Positions 10,728 through 19,472 of a stretch of DNA of 64,000 bases are shown piece by piece. The first letter of the stretch is position 1, and each line of letters starts with the position of its first letter. The stretch is from an uncultured Clostridia bacterium (GTDB lineage Bacteria; Bacillota; Clostridia; Christensenellales; Borkfalkiaceae), in the NCBI GenBank assembly GCA_947595585.1, contig CANQET010000001.1:124001-188000 (forward strand), in the 5' to 3' direction. Made by a program: the position numbers and the translations under genes. Under the pieces are notes generated by a model. The model was not told the origin of the DNA and ran no database searches. It was given only the letters and a program-made list of their open reading frames with translations.

Positions 10728-11990
10728 TTATAGACTTTCAATCGCTCGTTTGTAGATCTTTAGCAGCAGTTCCACGCGTTCGATCGTGATATATTCGTTG
10801 GGGCGGTGGATGACGGGTTCATCACCGGGCATCTCGGGCCCGAATCCCGCGCCGCACTTCAGCGCCCGCGCATAGGTGCCCCCGCCGATCGCGATGGGTT
10901 CCGCCCGCGTCCCGGTGCATTCTTCGAAGACGGCGAGCAGCGTCGTGATGAGCGGCCCCTCCTTGGGCGTGATGAGGGGATCCTGCCGATGCAGCACTTC
11001 ATATTTCACTTGGAAGCGGTCGAGAAGGGCGCATACCGCGGGAAATTCCATCGTCGCGGGGTAGCGGATATCGCACACGATCTGCAGTTCGCTCTTGCGG
11101 AAGCGGATGATATCGGGGGAGAGGGTGAGGCTGCCCGTCGCATCCTTCACGCGCTTCAAACCGTAGATATCATCGAAGAGACAATCGACCACGCGGCGGA
11201 CATCGGGGTCCTTTTCGGCGAAGTACGAGAGCATGGGCAGGATGGCGTTTTCCCCTTCCTCGGGCGTCGAGCCGTGGGCGCTCTTGCCGCGGGAGACGAG
11301 CTTCTTGCCAACGACCTGCATCCCATGGGCGGCCGCACGCCGCGAAGAGATCGAGCGGGGCATCGCCTCGCAGCGGTCGCATACCATGTTGGCCGTATCC
11401 CCGCCCGAAAGGGAGAGGAAGGGAGGGCGGGTGATGGGGAAGTGCAAGCGCACATGCAGAATGCCCTTCTCCGCCCAGATCACGGGGAAATCGGCATCGG
11501 GGGAGAAGCCGACTTCGGGCAGGTGGGCGACTTTTTTGTAGTGCTCGATGCACGCCCAGCCGCTCTCCTCGTTGCACCCCACGATGAGCTTGATCTTCTT
11601 ACGGGGGCAGAAGCCCTCGTCCTTCAAGGCCTTCATGGCATAGAGACAGCAGATCGCAGGGCCCTTGTCGTCTACGGCGCCCCTGCCCCAGATCTTTCCG
11701 TCTTCCACGATGCCGCCGAAGGGATCCTTTTCCCAGCCGCCGCCCGCGGGAACGACGTCGAGATGACACAGGATGGCGAATTCCTCGCCCGTGCCGAATT
11801 CCACATCACCCGCGTAGCCGTCGTAATTATGGGTCACGAAGCCCATGCTCTCCGCGAGGGAGAGGAAGTGCGCAAGGCAATCGTATGCGCCCTGTCCGAA
11901 GGGGGCGGTCGGCGTCCCCTCGTGCAGGGACGAATCGAAGCGAATGCTCTCCGAGATGCTCCGCACCGCACTTTCCAAATATTTTTTCAT
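10728..11990 (-). CDS. pepV: M20 family dipeptidase, PepV-like
   Basis: A cytoplasmic zinc aminopeptidase/dipeptidase of the M20 family, 420 residues. Metal and catalytic signatures are visible: CHLDVVPAGGGWEKDPFGG (metal His and catalytic Asp), WGRGAVDDKGP (bridging Asp), GCNEESGWACIEHY (catalytic Glu pair) and a late GGGTYARAL segment followed by PGDEP. The order and length match PepV/Xaa-His dipeptidases rather than shorter DapE or ArgE enzymes. The start at 11990 (MKKYLESAV) is chosen because GGGAG lies just upstream and an extension to 12143 is not family-like. It is divergent from radC and convergent with the gdhA region across a shared terminator. Confidence 0.88.
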   Translation of the reverse strand: MKKYLESAVRSISESIRFDSSLHEGTPTAPFGQGAYDCLAHFLSLAESMGFVTHNYDGYAGDVEFGTGEEFAILCHLDVVPAGGGWEKDPFGGIVEDGKIWGRGAVDDKGPAICCLYAMKALKDEGFCPRKKIKLIVGCNEESGWACIEHYKKVAHLPEVGFSPDADFPVIWAEKGILHVRLHFPITRPPFLSLSGGDTANMVCDRCEAMPRSISSRRAAAHGMQVVGKKLVSRGKSAHGSTPEEGENAILPMLSYFAEKDPDVRRVVDCLFDDIYGLKRVKDATGSLTLSPDIIRFRKSELQIVCDIRYPATMEFPAVCALLDRFQVKYEVLHRQDPLITPKEGPLITTLLAVFEECTGTRAEPIAIGGGTYARALKCGAGFGPEMPGDEPVIHRPNEYITIERVELLLKIYKRAIESL

Positions 11991-12131
11991 CGTTTCTCCC
12001 GAAAGCCCCCTTCTCGGGCAAGACGTGCCCCGAGGCTTTCTTAAAAGTATAGCAAAAAGCAAGCGGTCTGTCAAGAGAATATTTCTCTTCTTGCCGCATG
12101 GAAAAATATTATCGAAATGTGCTTCTTTTTC

Positions 12132-12160
12132 GTGCAAAATCATGGAAAATGTGCTACAAT
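12132..12160 (+). promoter_or_regulatory. Probable sigma-A promoter for radC
   Basis: Extended -10 TGCTACAAT (TACAAT at 12155-12160) lies 18 bases before the radC start. The -35 region GTGCAA is weak, so recognition would depend on the extended -10. Confidence 0.55.
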
Positions 12161-12178
12161 ACAGGAAAGAGGGGAAAA

Positions 12179-12907
12179 ATGCACGAAGGACACAGACAAC
12201 GCATGATAGAACGTTTACGGTCGGATCCGAACGGGCTAAAGGATCATGAGATCTTAGAGGTCCTCTTGTTTTATACGATCCCGCGGAGGAATACCAACCC
12301 GATCGCGCATGCGCTCATCGAGGGCTTCGGAAGCCTCGACGCCGTGATGCGGGGCACCTACGATCAATTTCTCGCGATCGAAGGCATCGGTCCTTTCACG
12401 GCGAACTTTCTCGTGGGGCTCACCCGCCTCTATTCCCGTCTTATGGGCCTGGACGTGTATATCGAAGAAGCCGAGCCCGAGCCCGAAGTCTTCAATGCAA
12501 GGGAATTTTCCAAACACCTGCCCGAACGCTTCCATGAGGAGGAGACCGAGTGCATCGAATTTTATTGCATCGATGAGTGCGGGCGGGTCGCCTTTACCAA
12601 GCGCATCCAATCCAATGAGGAGGACCGCGCCGTCGTGGCGGCCGAGCTCATCGGCGACTTCGTTGCGATGCAGCACCCCCACGGCCTCATTGCCGCACAT
12701 AACCATCCCGGCGCCTCCTCTTTGCCTTCCTCATCCGACGACCTCTTCACCGTCCGCCTGTGCCTCCTCTGCGAATTGCACGGCGTGCGCTTCTACGACC
12801 ACTTCATCGTGGGGAAGGACGGCCTCTTCAGCTATTATTCGAGCGGCAAGCTCGAGGATATGCGGCATACATACAACATCGACGCCATACTCGGAGAAGA
12901 AAAGTAA
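12179..12907 (+). CDS. radC: RadC family JAB/MPN domain protein
   Basis: A 242-residue protein of the RadC/UPF0758 family. The N-terminal half has helix-hairpin-helix character (LLFYTIPRRNTNPIAHALI, IEGIGPFTANFLVGL). The C-terminal half carries the JAMM metalloprotease-like motif HPHGLIAAHNHPG followed by SxxD (SSSDD). The historical assignment to DNA repair is disputed for this family, and the substrate is unknown. The start at 12179 (MHEGHRQRM) has an AG-rich site (GAGGGG) upstream and lies just after the promoter; an upstream ATG at 12098 would place codons inside the promoter. The stop TAA shares its last base with the ATG of the histidine kinase, so radC and the two-component genes probably form one transcript. 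Confidence 0.88.
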   Translation: MHEGHRQRMIERLRSDPNGLKDHEILEVLLFYTIPRRNTNPIAHALIEGFGSLDAVMRGTYDQFLAIEGIGPFTANFLVGLTRLYSRLMGLDVYIEEAEPEPEVFNAREFSKHLPERFHEEETECIEFYCIDECGRVAFTKRIQSNEEDRAVVAAELIGDFVAMQHPHGLIAAHNHPGASSLPSSSDDLFTVRLCLLCELHGVRFYDHFIVGKDGLFSYYSSGKLEDMRHTYNIDAILGEEK

Positions 12908-14139
12908 TGCGGTTCGACATTCGCTCGCTGCCCACAAAGCTCATCAGGAAATACAGCAGGATCATCATCTTCGTCCTGCTCATCGTCGTTGAGATCTTTC
13001 TTGCGGCAAACAACTGGAAGGATCTCCAGTTCGAGCACATTCCCTCGTGGTATATCCTGCTTCCCTTCATGGTCTTTTTTACGGGGGAAAACGCGATAAA
13101 GCTCTGGGCCGTGAAGTCGCCCCGCGGCAAGATCGCCTTCTATGTGTTCGACGTCATCAGCCTGCTCGTCATGACGCTGTTCTCCGACGGCGCACTCATC
13201 TCCACGCTGTATATCATCATCCTCTCGGAATTCTATCTCGGGCAGGAGAAGCTCGGGGGAAGCATCGCGATGGGGGCCTCGTGCATCGTCGTCCTGCTCA
13301 TCACGTTCGCCGTCTCGAACGCCTTGAAGAACATCGACTTCAACGTCATTTCGCTCGTCTCGAGCATGTTCAACGACCTCATCCTCATCCTGTTGCACTT
13401 CCTCATCTTCAACTTTACGATCCAGATCTACCGCAAGAACCAGGAGATGGATAAGACGCTCACCGAGCTCCACGAGGCCAACCAAAAACTGCAGGAGGCC
13501 AACCGCGAACTGCAGGAGATCACGATGCTCGAGGAGCGCCAGCGCATCGCAAAGGATATCCACGATACGGCGGGGCACTCCATCACGACCGTCATCATGC
13601 AGACGGAGGCGGCCAAGCTCGTGATCGATTCCGACCCCGAGGACGCCAAGCGCAAGATCGCCGCGGCCAATCTTCAGGCCAAGCACGCCCTCGATGAACT
13701 CCGGGAGAGCGTGCACCTGCTCTCGGGTTCGCAGGCCCAGCCCACCTTCAAAGATCAGCTCATGGAGATCGTCCACGATTCCACCGACGGGACGGGCGTC
13801 GTCATCCGCGCCGACGTCGAAGAGATCACCCTGTGCGACGCCAAGCGCCGTTTCCTCGTGAACAGTTTGAAGGAGGGAATCTCCAACGGCCTGCGCCACG
13901 GCAACGCCACCGCGTTCTACTTCGAATGCAAAGAAGCGGGGGGACGTGTGGAGTTTTTGCTCTCGGATAACGGCGCGGGGCTCGAGCTTTCCGCGCTCAA
14001 GGAGGGCTTCGGGCTCTTCGGGATGCACAAGCGCGCCGAATCGCTCGGCGGACAAGTTTGGTTCGACACAGAGCCCGGGGAGGGCTTCGAGATCCATATC
14101 ACATTGCCTTCGGACGGCATAAAAGGAGAACAAGAATGA
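12907..14139 (+). CDS. Sensor histidine kinase, HisKA_3 type (DesK/LiaS-like)
   Basis: A 410-residue membrane sensor. Several hydrophobic segments fill about residues 18-180 (IIIFVLLIVVEIFLA, ISLLVMTLF, LILILLHFLIF). A coiled-coil linker (ELHEANQKLQEANRELQEI) follows, then the HisKA_3 phosphoacceptor box DIHDTAGHSITTV with His at about residue 219. The HATPase_c domain shows NGLRHGNA, DNGAGL and GFGLFGM. The architecture matches NarL-type kinases that sense membrane or cell-envelope state; the actual signal cannot be inferred. TAATG overlap with radC and ATGA overlap with the response regulator indicate translational coupling. Confidence 0.93.
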   Translation: MRFDIRSLPTKLIRKYSRIIIFVLLIVVEIFLAANNWKDLQFEHIPSWYILLPFMVFFTGENAIKLWAVKSPRGKIAFYVFDVISLLVMTLFSDGALISTLYIIILSEFYLGQEKLGGSIAMGASCIVVLLITFAVSNALKNIDFNVISLVSSMFNDLILILLHFLIFNFTIQIYRKNQEMDKTLTELHEANQKLQEANRELQEITMLEERQRIAKDIHDTAGHSITTVIMQTEAAKLVIDSDPEDAKRKIAAANLQAKHALDELRESVHLLSGSQAQPTFKDQLMEIVHDSTDGTGVVIRADVEEITLCDAKRRFLVNSLKEGISNGLRHGNATAFYFECKEAGGRVEFLLSDNGAGLELSALKEGFGLFGMHKRAESLGGQVWFDTEPGEGFEIHITLPSDGIKGEQE

Positions 14140-14780
14140 TCAAGGTACTCATCGTAGACGACCAGGCGATCCTCGCCGACGGCATCAAGAGCGTGCTCTC
14201 GTCCTGCCCCGATTTCGAGGTCGTCGGCATCGCGTACGACGGCTTCACCGCCCTCGATGCGGTCGATCGCTATGCGCCCGACGTCGTGCTCATGGACATC
14301 CGCATGCCCAATATGAACGGCGTCATCGCCACGCAGGAGATCAAGCGCAAGCGCCCCGAGACCAAGGTGCTCATCCTCACGACCTTCGACGACAGCGACT
14401 ATATCCTCAACGCCATCAATTACGGCGCGAGCGGGTATCTCTTGAAGGACGTCTCGGCCTCTGCCCTCATCGACGCCGTGAAGAACGCCAACGCGGGGGA
14501 TACCATTCTCCCCGCAAAGATCGCGCGGCGCATCGCGGACGCGGCCAAGATGGTGAGTTCGGACCGCGAGATCAAGTTCAAAAAGCGGTTCGGGCTCTCC
14601 GACCGCGAGGTGGAGATCGCGCTCATGATCTACGATGGGTTCACGAATAAGCAGATCGCCGCCGCGCTCAAGCTCTCCGACGGGACGTCCCGCAACTATA
14701 TCTCCGCGATCTACGAGAAGGTGGGTGCCTCCTCGCGTGCCGAGGCCGTCGGCAAGATGAAAGAGGCCCTCACCTCTTGA
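14136..14780 (+). CDS. NarL/LuxR-family response regulator
   Basis: A 214-residue regulator paired with the upstream kinase. The receiver domain shows the acidic pair IVDDQ, phosphoacceptor Asp54 in VVLMDIRMPN, Thr in LTTF and Lys in YLLKDVS. The C-terminal LuxR-type helix-turn-helix spans LSDREVEIALMIYDG...NKQIAAALKLSDGTSRNYISAIYEKV. AAAGGAG upstream and ATGA overlap with the kinase stop fix the start. Target genes are not evident: the gene is followed by a gap of 855 bases filled with repeats, and no regulated transporter is adjacent. Confidence 0.94.
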   Translation: MIKVLIVDDQAILADGIKSVLSSCPDFEVVGIAYDGFTALDAVDRYAPDVVLMDIRMPNMNGVIATQEIKRKRPETKVLILTTFDDSDYILNAINYGASGYLLKDVSASALIDAVKNANAGDTILPAKIARRIADAAKMVSSDREIKFKKRFGLSDREVEIALMIYDGFTNKQIAAALKLSDGTSRNYISAIYEKVGASSRAEAVGKMKEALTS

Positions 14781-15489
14781 TTTTTCCAAAACACGGGGGA
14801 CTGTAGTAGTTTTTCGGGGGCGCAAGGCCTACCCCCTTCGCGGCGCTTTGCGGTGAGTGAGCGCATTGGAAGGCGCGAACGGTGACCGAACGCGCGCATT
14901 TCTAATTCTCCAAGCGCGACACGAGCGCGTAGCGCGAAGTAACGCGGGGCTCTACCCGCGTGAGACGGCTCACGCGCGCAAGGCCTACCCCCTTCGGGGG
15001 GAGGCTCCGCGTAGCGGTGGTGGGGGGCAAGGGAGACGGACGAGGCCAATCATACGCGACCTCCCCTCCATTGGAGGGGGGTAGGGGGGTGGGCGGATGA
15101 CGACGGAGCGTATCAGTACGTCATTCCGCCCCGTGCGAGGCTTCTATTGTTTATCGAAGCACGGCACGAGCGCGTAGCGCGAAGTAGGCGTGAGCCGAGG
15201 AATCTCGTTCTTTGAGATTTCTCACTACGTTCGAAATGACGTACGCGCGTATCACATGCGACCCTTGGCTCCCCTCGTAGGGGAGCTGTGGCGTATTCAG
15301 AGCGCCCTTGGCTCCCCTTGTAGGGGAGTTGTGGCGTATTCAGAGCGCCCTTGGCTCCCCTTGTAGGGGAGCTGGCACGGCGTAGCCGTGACTGAGGGGT
15401 TTTGGAACCCCTTCCCCTGCTGACGCAGGTACTTCCCCTGAAAGGGACAGCAAGGGGACGGACTTCGCATTTCCTTCATACAAAGAGCA
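14781..15489. repeat. Repeat-filled intergenic region (families D, C, B, E)
   Basis: No gene is visible in this stretch. It holds a family D element (about 14815-15040, AAGGCCTACCCCCTTCGGGG and GGCTCCGCGTAGCGGTGG), a family C hairpin repeat (about 15055-15100), a family B element (15119-15243, from ACGTCATTCCG to CGAAATGACGT), and a family E block (15255-15480). In family E the hairpin unit CTTGGCTCCCCTTGTAGGGG occurs three times in tandem, followed by TACTTCCCCTGAAAGGG. All are short hairpin strings without coding features. Confidence 0.75.
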
Positions 15490-15517
15490 ACGGCGCGACC
15501 GGGTTTGGTCGCGCCGT
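15490..15517. terminator. Hairpin downstream of pyk
   Basis: Perfect 11 bp inverted repeat ACGGCGCGACC and GGTCGCGCCGT with a 6-base loop. On the minus strand it is followed by TGCTCTTTG, so it may be a moderate terminator for pyk, 120 bases past its stop. Confidence 0.45.
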
Positions 15518-15635
15518 ATTCCATAAAAATGCTACATGGGGTATGGATTTTGTGGTTCAACTGCCATATCGTATCGGCTTCAAATTCCATGCCGCAGGCA
15601 TAAGATCGCATACATGCCCCGCCGTTTTCGGAGAG

Positions 15636-17048
15636 CTATATCGTTTCGAGGTTGATGAGGGAGGAATTTCCGCTCTTGCCGTTGGGCGTTCCGCCCGTGA
15701 TGACGATGACGTCGCCCTTCTTCACGAGTCCGCTCTCCATGGCGGCGCGCTTGGCGAAATGGAAGAGGACGTCCACCGAGAAATACTCTTCGGAGAGCAC
15801 GGGCAGCACCCCCCACGAGAGGGCGAGTTTGCGGTAGCTCTTTTCGTCCGTCGTCATGCCGATGATATCGATGTTGGGGCGGAAGCGGGAGACCATCTTC
15901 GCCGTGCCCCCCGTGCGCGTGCAGACGACGATCGCCTTGGCCTTCACGTCGTGTGCGAGCAGGCAGGCCGAATGAGAGAGGGCGTCCGAAAGGCCGCGGA
16001 TGAGGTAGTCTTTATCTTCGACGTATTGGATATACTCCGTCTTTTGCTCTGCCTGCACCGCGATCCTTGCCATCGCCTTTACGGCGAGCACGGGGTATTC
16101 GCCCGCCGCCGTCTCCCCCGAGAGCATGATGGCGCTCGAGCCGTCGTATACGGCATTTGCGACGTCGGAGATCTCCGCACGGGTGGGGCGGGGCTGGTGG
16201 ATCATGCTCTCGAGCATCTCCGTCGCCGTGATGCACCGCTTGCCCGCGATACGGCAGGCCGTGATGATGGTCTTCTGGATATCGGGCAGCTCTTCGTAGG
16301 GAATTTCCACCCCCATGTCGCCGCGGCCGATCATAATGCCGTCGGAGACCTGCAGGATCTCCTGCAGATTGTTGACGCCGGCGCGGTTCTCGATCTTCGC
16401 GATGAGGTCGATATCCGCCCCGCCGTGCTCACGGAGGAAGTTCCGCACGTCGATGATATCCTGCGCCTTGGAGACGAAGGAGCAGGCGACGAAATCCACG
16501 CCCTGTTCGATGCCGAAGAGCAGATCTTTCTTATCTTGCTCGGAGAGGTAGACGAGATCGAGCTGCTTCTCGGGGAAGAACATGGATTTGCGGTTGGAGA
16601 GCTCGCCGCCGATGAGGACTTTGCAGTGCACCTCGGGCTTCTTCACCTCGACGACTTCGAACACCATGAGCCCGTTGTTGAGCAGAATTTTGTCGCCCGG
16701 GAGCATCGCTTCGCAGATGTTCTTATAGGAGACGGCCACGCGGGTCTCGTCGCCCTCGACTTCCTCGGCCGTGAAGGCGAAGTTGTCGCCGTCGTTTAAG
16801 AAGATCTTCCCGTCTTTGAAGGTACGGATGCGGAACTCGGGCCCCTTCGTATCGAGCAGGATGGGGAGCGGGATGTTCTTCTCCGCGCGTACCTTTTTGA
16901 TGACGGCGATCTTTTGTGCGTGTTCGGCATGCGTGCCGTGCGAGAAGTTGATCCGCGCGACATTCATGCCCGCATCCGCCATAGCGGCGATGATCTCTTC
17001 GGTCTCCGATGCGGGACCGAGTGTACAGACGATCTTGGTCTTTTTCAT
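15636..17048 (-). CDS. pyk: Pyruvate kinase (short form)
   Basis: Last glycolytic step: phosphoenolpyruvate plus ADP to pyruvate plus ATP. The 470-residue length corresponds to the form without the C-terminal PEP-utiliser domain found in Bacillus. Visible motifs: RINFSHGTHAEH, LLDTKGPEFRIRTF, the catalytic lysine region DLIAKIENRAGVNN, GRGDMGVEIPYEELP, CITATEMLESM and AIMLSGETAAGEYP. The start follows GGGGGG/AAATC and its own promoter. It is transcribed divergently from rnpB with closely packed promoters. Glycolytic relatives gpmI, pgk and tpiA lie elsewhere in the window. Confidence 0.96.
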   Translation of the reverse strand: MKKTKIVCTLGPASETEEIIAAMADAGMNVARINFSHGTHAEHAQKIAVIKKVRAEKNIPLPILLDTKGPEFRIRTFKDGKIFLNDGDNFAFTAEEVEGDETRVAVSYKNICEAMLPGDKILLNNGLMVFEVVEVKKPEVHCKVLIGGELSNRKSMFFPEKQLDLVYLSEQDKKDLLFGIEQGVDFVACSFVSKAQDIIDVRNFLREHGGADIDLIAKIENRAGVNNLQEILQVSDGIMIGRGDMGVEIPYEELPDIQKTIITACRIAGKRCITATEMLESMIHQPRPTRAEISDVANAVYDGSSAIMLSGETAAGEYPVLAVKAMARIAVQAEQKTEYIQYVEDKDYLIRGLSDALSHSACLLAHDVKAKAIVVCTRTGGTAKMVSRFRPNIDIIGMTTDEKSYRKLALSWGVLPVLSEEYFSVDVLFHFAKRAAMESGLVKKGDVIVITGGTPNGKSGNSSLINLETI

Positions 17049-17081
17049 GATTTCCCCCCGAAAAAAACGATGTTTGCAAAT

Positions 17082-17109
17082 ATTTTACCATAATTCCCGA
17101 AAAATTCAA
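17082..17109 (-). promoter_or_regulatory. Promoter of pyk
   Basis: On the minus strand TTGAAT (17104-17109), a 16-base spacer, and extended -10 TGGTAAAAT (TAAAAT at 17082-17087), 33 bases from the start codon. Confidence 0.7.
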
Positions 17110-17127
17110 GTACTTTTCGGAAATTTG

Positions 17128-17136
17128 TGGTATAAT
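17128..17136 (+). promoter_or_regulatory. Promoter of rnpB (extended -10)
   Basis: TGGTATAAT at 17128-17136 with a consensus TATAAT box places the transcript start near 17143, matching the expected 5' end of RNase P RNA. No good -35 is visible at 17-base spacing. The box lies only 19 bases from the pyk -35 on the other strand. Confidence 0.7.
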
Positions 17137-17142
17137 AGATGC

Positions 17143-17529
17143 GATCCGAGCGGACTACGCGGTCGCGGCGCAATTTTTGCGATGAGGAAAGTCCGGGCAT
17201 CACAGGGCAGGACGCCTGATAACGTCAGGTGAGGGTGACCTCAAGACCAGTGCAACAGAAATAGACCGCCCGCCGAATCCCCGTCTTCGGGGTGCCCACA
17301 GGGGAGACCCTGCGGCGGCGGGTAAGGGTGGAAAGGCGAGGTAAGAGCTCACCGACGGGACGGTAACGCCCCGTGCCATGTAAACTCCGTCCGATGCAAG
17401 TTTGGGGCTTCTTCCAAAGGGCTGCCCGTCCGAAGAAGTCCGTGAATAACGCTGGAGCCTGCCGGTGACGGCAGGCGTAGATAAATGACCGCGCTCGACA
17501 GAACCCGGCTTATCGGTCCGCCTCGGATC
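17143..17529 (+). ncRNA. rnpB: RNase P RNA, class A
   Basis: Catalytic RNA that matures tRNA 5' ends. The conserved core is present: GAGGAAAGTCCGGGC near the 5' end, GAGGGTGACC and AGTGCAACAGAAATA, GGTAAGAGCTCACC, and the 3' part ACAGAACCCGGCTTA. The helix P1 ends pair: GATCCGAG at 17143-17150 with CTCGGATC at 17522-17529, giving about 387 nt. A TATAAT promoter immediately precedes it and a strong terminator immediately follows. Confidence 0.96.
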
Positions 17530-17530
17530 A

Positions 17531-17563
17531 CGCCCGCCTTGTCTCAAGGCGGGCGCGTTTTTT
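17531..17563 (+). terminator. rnpB terminator
   Basis: Perfect 10 bp stem CGCCCGCCTT, loop GTCTC, AAGGCGGGCG, then CGTTTTTT. It also abuts the stop codon of the convergent minus-strand gene (17565). Confidence 0.92.
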
Positions 17564-17564
17564 C

Positions 17565-18437
17565 TCAAGGCTCCTTTTCGTACGCATCGATCAGCGGCAC
17601 GATGACTTTCCGCGCCGCGGGGGAGAGATTTGCAAATACCGCATAGCACTCCCGCTCGATCGGCGGTTTCTTCTCGTCGGCTTCGAGGCGGACGTAATCG
17701 ATCTCCCCGTCGCAAAAGGTGGTATCGGCGATGTCGAGAAGGAGCTCCATCAGGCCGTCTTTCCGCCGCGAAGAGCGCCGCCGCAGATAGTCGGCGACGA
17801 TCTTTTCGAGGATACCCTCGAGCCGGGGGCGGTCGCATCTATAGATCGCGGCACAGGTGCAGGCGATGCGCGTAACTTCGTCGAACCGTGCGATCGGCCG
17901 CTTCGTGCGGCGATAGACTTCGTCGAGGTGGGCGAAGATGTATGCCTCCATGCGGTCGAGCTCCGAGGGCGTGTAACGATCTTTATGGATCTTCTTGCGG
18001 TAGGCCGCATAGAGACGTCGGGTCGCTTGCGGCTCTTCCCCGACCCTGTAGCGCTTTTCGAAGGCAGGAAAGGGCATGGGCGCAAGAAGATGCACCGTCT
18101 CGTAGCAATAATTGAATTCGATAAATTCCACGACCGCCCACTGCGCACCGGCCAAGCGGAGGGCGATATCCTCGGCGAGCGTGTAGGGGCCCAAGGGGTG
18201 GGAATCGCGGGCGAAGATGACTTCGTCGTTGGGATCCTTGCAGCCGCATTCTTCCCTGCAGAAGCGCGCAAACCGCGCAAAGAGGGGGGCCGTGGGACCG
18301 TCGAAATCAAACTGCTCGGAGGTGAAGGCATCGAGCGTTTCGGAAAACGTGTGCCTTGCCGCTTCGTCGATGGCGCAAACTACGCCCGCCTCTCCCTCCG
18401 TGGGTTCCTTCACGGCAAGAAAAATTCGTTGTTTCAT
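17565..18437 (-). CDS. Conserved-looking hypothetical cytoplasmic protein
   Basis: A 290-residue protein I do not recognise. It is soluble, rich in charged and aromatic residues, with no signal peptide or membrane segment. There is a Cys-containing patch (REECGCKDPNDEVIFA, ACTCAAIYRCDRP), but spacing does not match a standard zinc motif. The C-terminal half is alpha-helical (LEGILEKIVADYLRRRSS). The start at 18437 (MKQRIFLAV) has GGAG eight bases upstream; the longer frame to 18467 lacks a site. It converges on rnpB. A hairpin-rich leader of about 110 bases separates it from a probable promoter near 18552-18557. Confidence 0.65.
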   Translation of the reverse strand: MKQRIFLAVKEPTEGEAGVVCAIDEAARHTFSETLDAFTSEQFDFDGPTAPLFARFARFCREECGCKDPNDEVIFARDSHPLGPYTLAEDIALRLAGAQWAVVEFIEFNYCYETVHLLAPMPFPAFEKRYRVGEEPQATRRLYAAYRKKIHKDRYTPSELDRMEAYIFAHLDEVYRRTKRPIARFDEVTRIACTCAAIYRCDRPRLEGILEKIVADYLRRRSSRRKDGLMELLLDIADTTFCDGEIDYVRLEADEKKPPIERECYAVFANLSPAARKVIVPLIDAYEKEP

Positions 18438-18551
18438 ACAAATGCTCCTAAAGCGCTCGTAAGTCAAAGGCGGCCGAGCGCAGTATTTACCGCCGTATAA
18501 CAGGTATACTTGCTGCGAGAAGTAGGGTGGCTACTCCTCGCGCTTGCGTAT

Positions 18552-18560
18552 ATTATACCA
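18552..18560 (-). promoter_or_regulatory. Probable extended -10 promoter of the 17565-18437 gene
   Basis: On the minus strand TGGTATAAT (TATAAT at 18552-18557). It is 115 bases upstream of the start; the leader contains an 11 bp hairpin (GCGAGGAGTAG with CTACTTCTCGC at about 18511-18542). Confidence 0.5.
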
Positions 18561-19070
18561 CATTCTTGCTCGCCGCGTCAGGTTTCTTTGGACTTCGTAT
18601 AGGCGAACTGCAAATTTGCTGCGTAATACTGCGTCATGCTACGTTTTTCTTGGTCACGTACGTTCGAGTACGCTCCCTGCGAAAAGCCTCGCTATTGCTT
18701 GTCTTACTTGCAACTTTGCAGTTTAACGGTACCCGTTGTCGCTTATCCGCAGTTTAACGGTTACCGACCACGTCATTCCGAGGTGTAGCCGAGGAATCTC
18801 GACCTCGAGATTTCTCACTACGTAACTTCGCCTATGGCTCGTGCCGACCTTAGTAGAACAAATAGAAGCTGCGGTCGGGGCGAAATGACGTATGTACCCC
18901 ATCCATTGGAGAACAGACCGCCACCCCCTCCATCGGAGGGGGGTAGGGGGGTGGGCAGGAAACGACGGGGCCAATCCCGAGCGCCCCCTTGGCTCCCCTC
19001 GTAGGGGAGCTGTCACGGCGTAAGACGTGACAGAAGGGTTTTGAAACCCCTTCCCCCGCTACGCGGGTAC
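18561..19070. repeat. Repeat-filled intergenic region (families A, B, C, E)
   Basis: Holds a complete family A element (AACTGCAAATTTGC at 18606-18619 to GCAACTTTGCAGTT at 18710-18723), a family B element (about 18770-18893), a family C hairpin repeat (about 18900-18955), and the start of a family E block (18985-19070, GGCTCCCCTCGTAGGGGAG). No gene is visible. Confidence 0.75.
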
Positions 19071-19358
19071 TTCCCCTGAGAGGGGCAGCAAGGGGACGGA
19101 CTGACGCAGGTACTTCCCCTGAAAGGGGCAGCAAGAGGACGGACTGACGCAGGTACTTCCCCTGAGAGGGGCAGCAAGGGGACGGACTGACGCGGGTACT
19201 TCCCCTGAAAGGGGCAGCAAGAGGACGGACTGACGCGGGTACTTCCCCTGAAAGGGGCAGCAAGAGGACGGACTGACGCAGGTACTTCCCCTGAGAGGGG
19301 CAGCAAGGGGACGGACTGACGCGGGTACTTCCCCTAAGAGGGGAAGCGAGGGTCCACA
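19071..19358. repeat. 43-bp tandem repeat, seven copies
   Basis: Units beginning TTCCCCTGAGAGGGGCAGCA start at 19071, 19114, 19157, 19200, 19243, 19286 and 19329. Spacing is exactly 43 bp, and the units differ only by a few substitutions (GAGAG/GAAAG/AAGAG, CAGG/CGGG). Each contains the hairpin CCCCTGAGAGGGG. The array is a local expansion of the family E repeat and ends about 55 bp before the activase promoter. Confidence 0.92.
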
Positions 19359-19413
19359 CTGCGCCGCGCTCATTTCATTCCAAGAAAAAATTTGCAAAAA
19401 ACACATACCGCGC

Positions 19414-19444
19414 CTTGTCATTTTTTTGCGGGTATGCTATAATA
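19414..19444 (+). promoter_or_regulatory. Promoter of the activase gene
   Basis: TTGTCA (19414-19419), 19-base spacer, extended -10 TGCTATAAT (TATAAT 19439-19444). The predicted transcript start is near 19451. Confidence 0.7.
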
Positions 19445-19472
19445 AAACAAATTCTACCATATGGAAGGCGAT

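Noticed and set aside
15402-16799. A 465-codon plus-strand frame opposite pyk
   Set aside because: Antisense of a well-defined pyruvate kinase, beginning inside repeat DNA.
19071-19358. Possible CRISPR array
   Set aside because: The 43 bp units are contiguous with no unique spacers, and no cas genes are near. The 25 bp, 34 bp and 24 bp arrays are likewise direct tandem repeats.
18850-19421. Open frames across the tandem repeat (SQGKYLRQSVLLLPLSGE-type peptides)
   Set aside because: Translation of repeat DNA only; the same words appear in all frames and no start signals are present.
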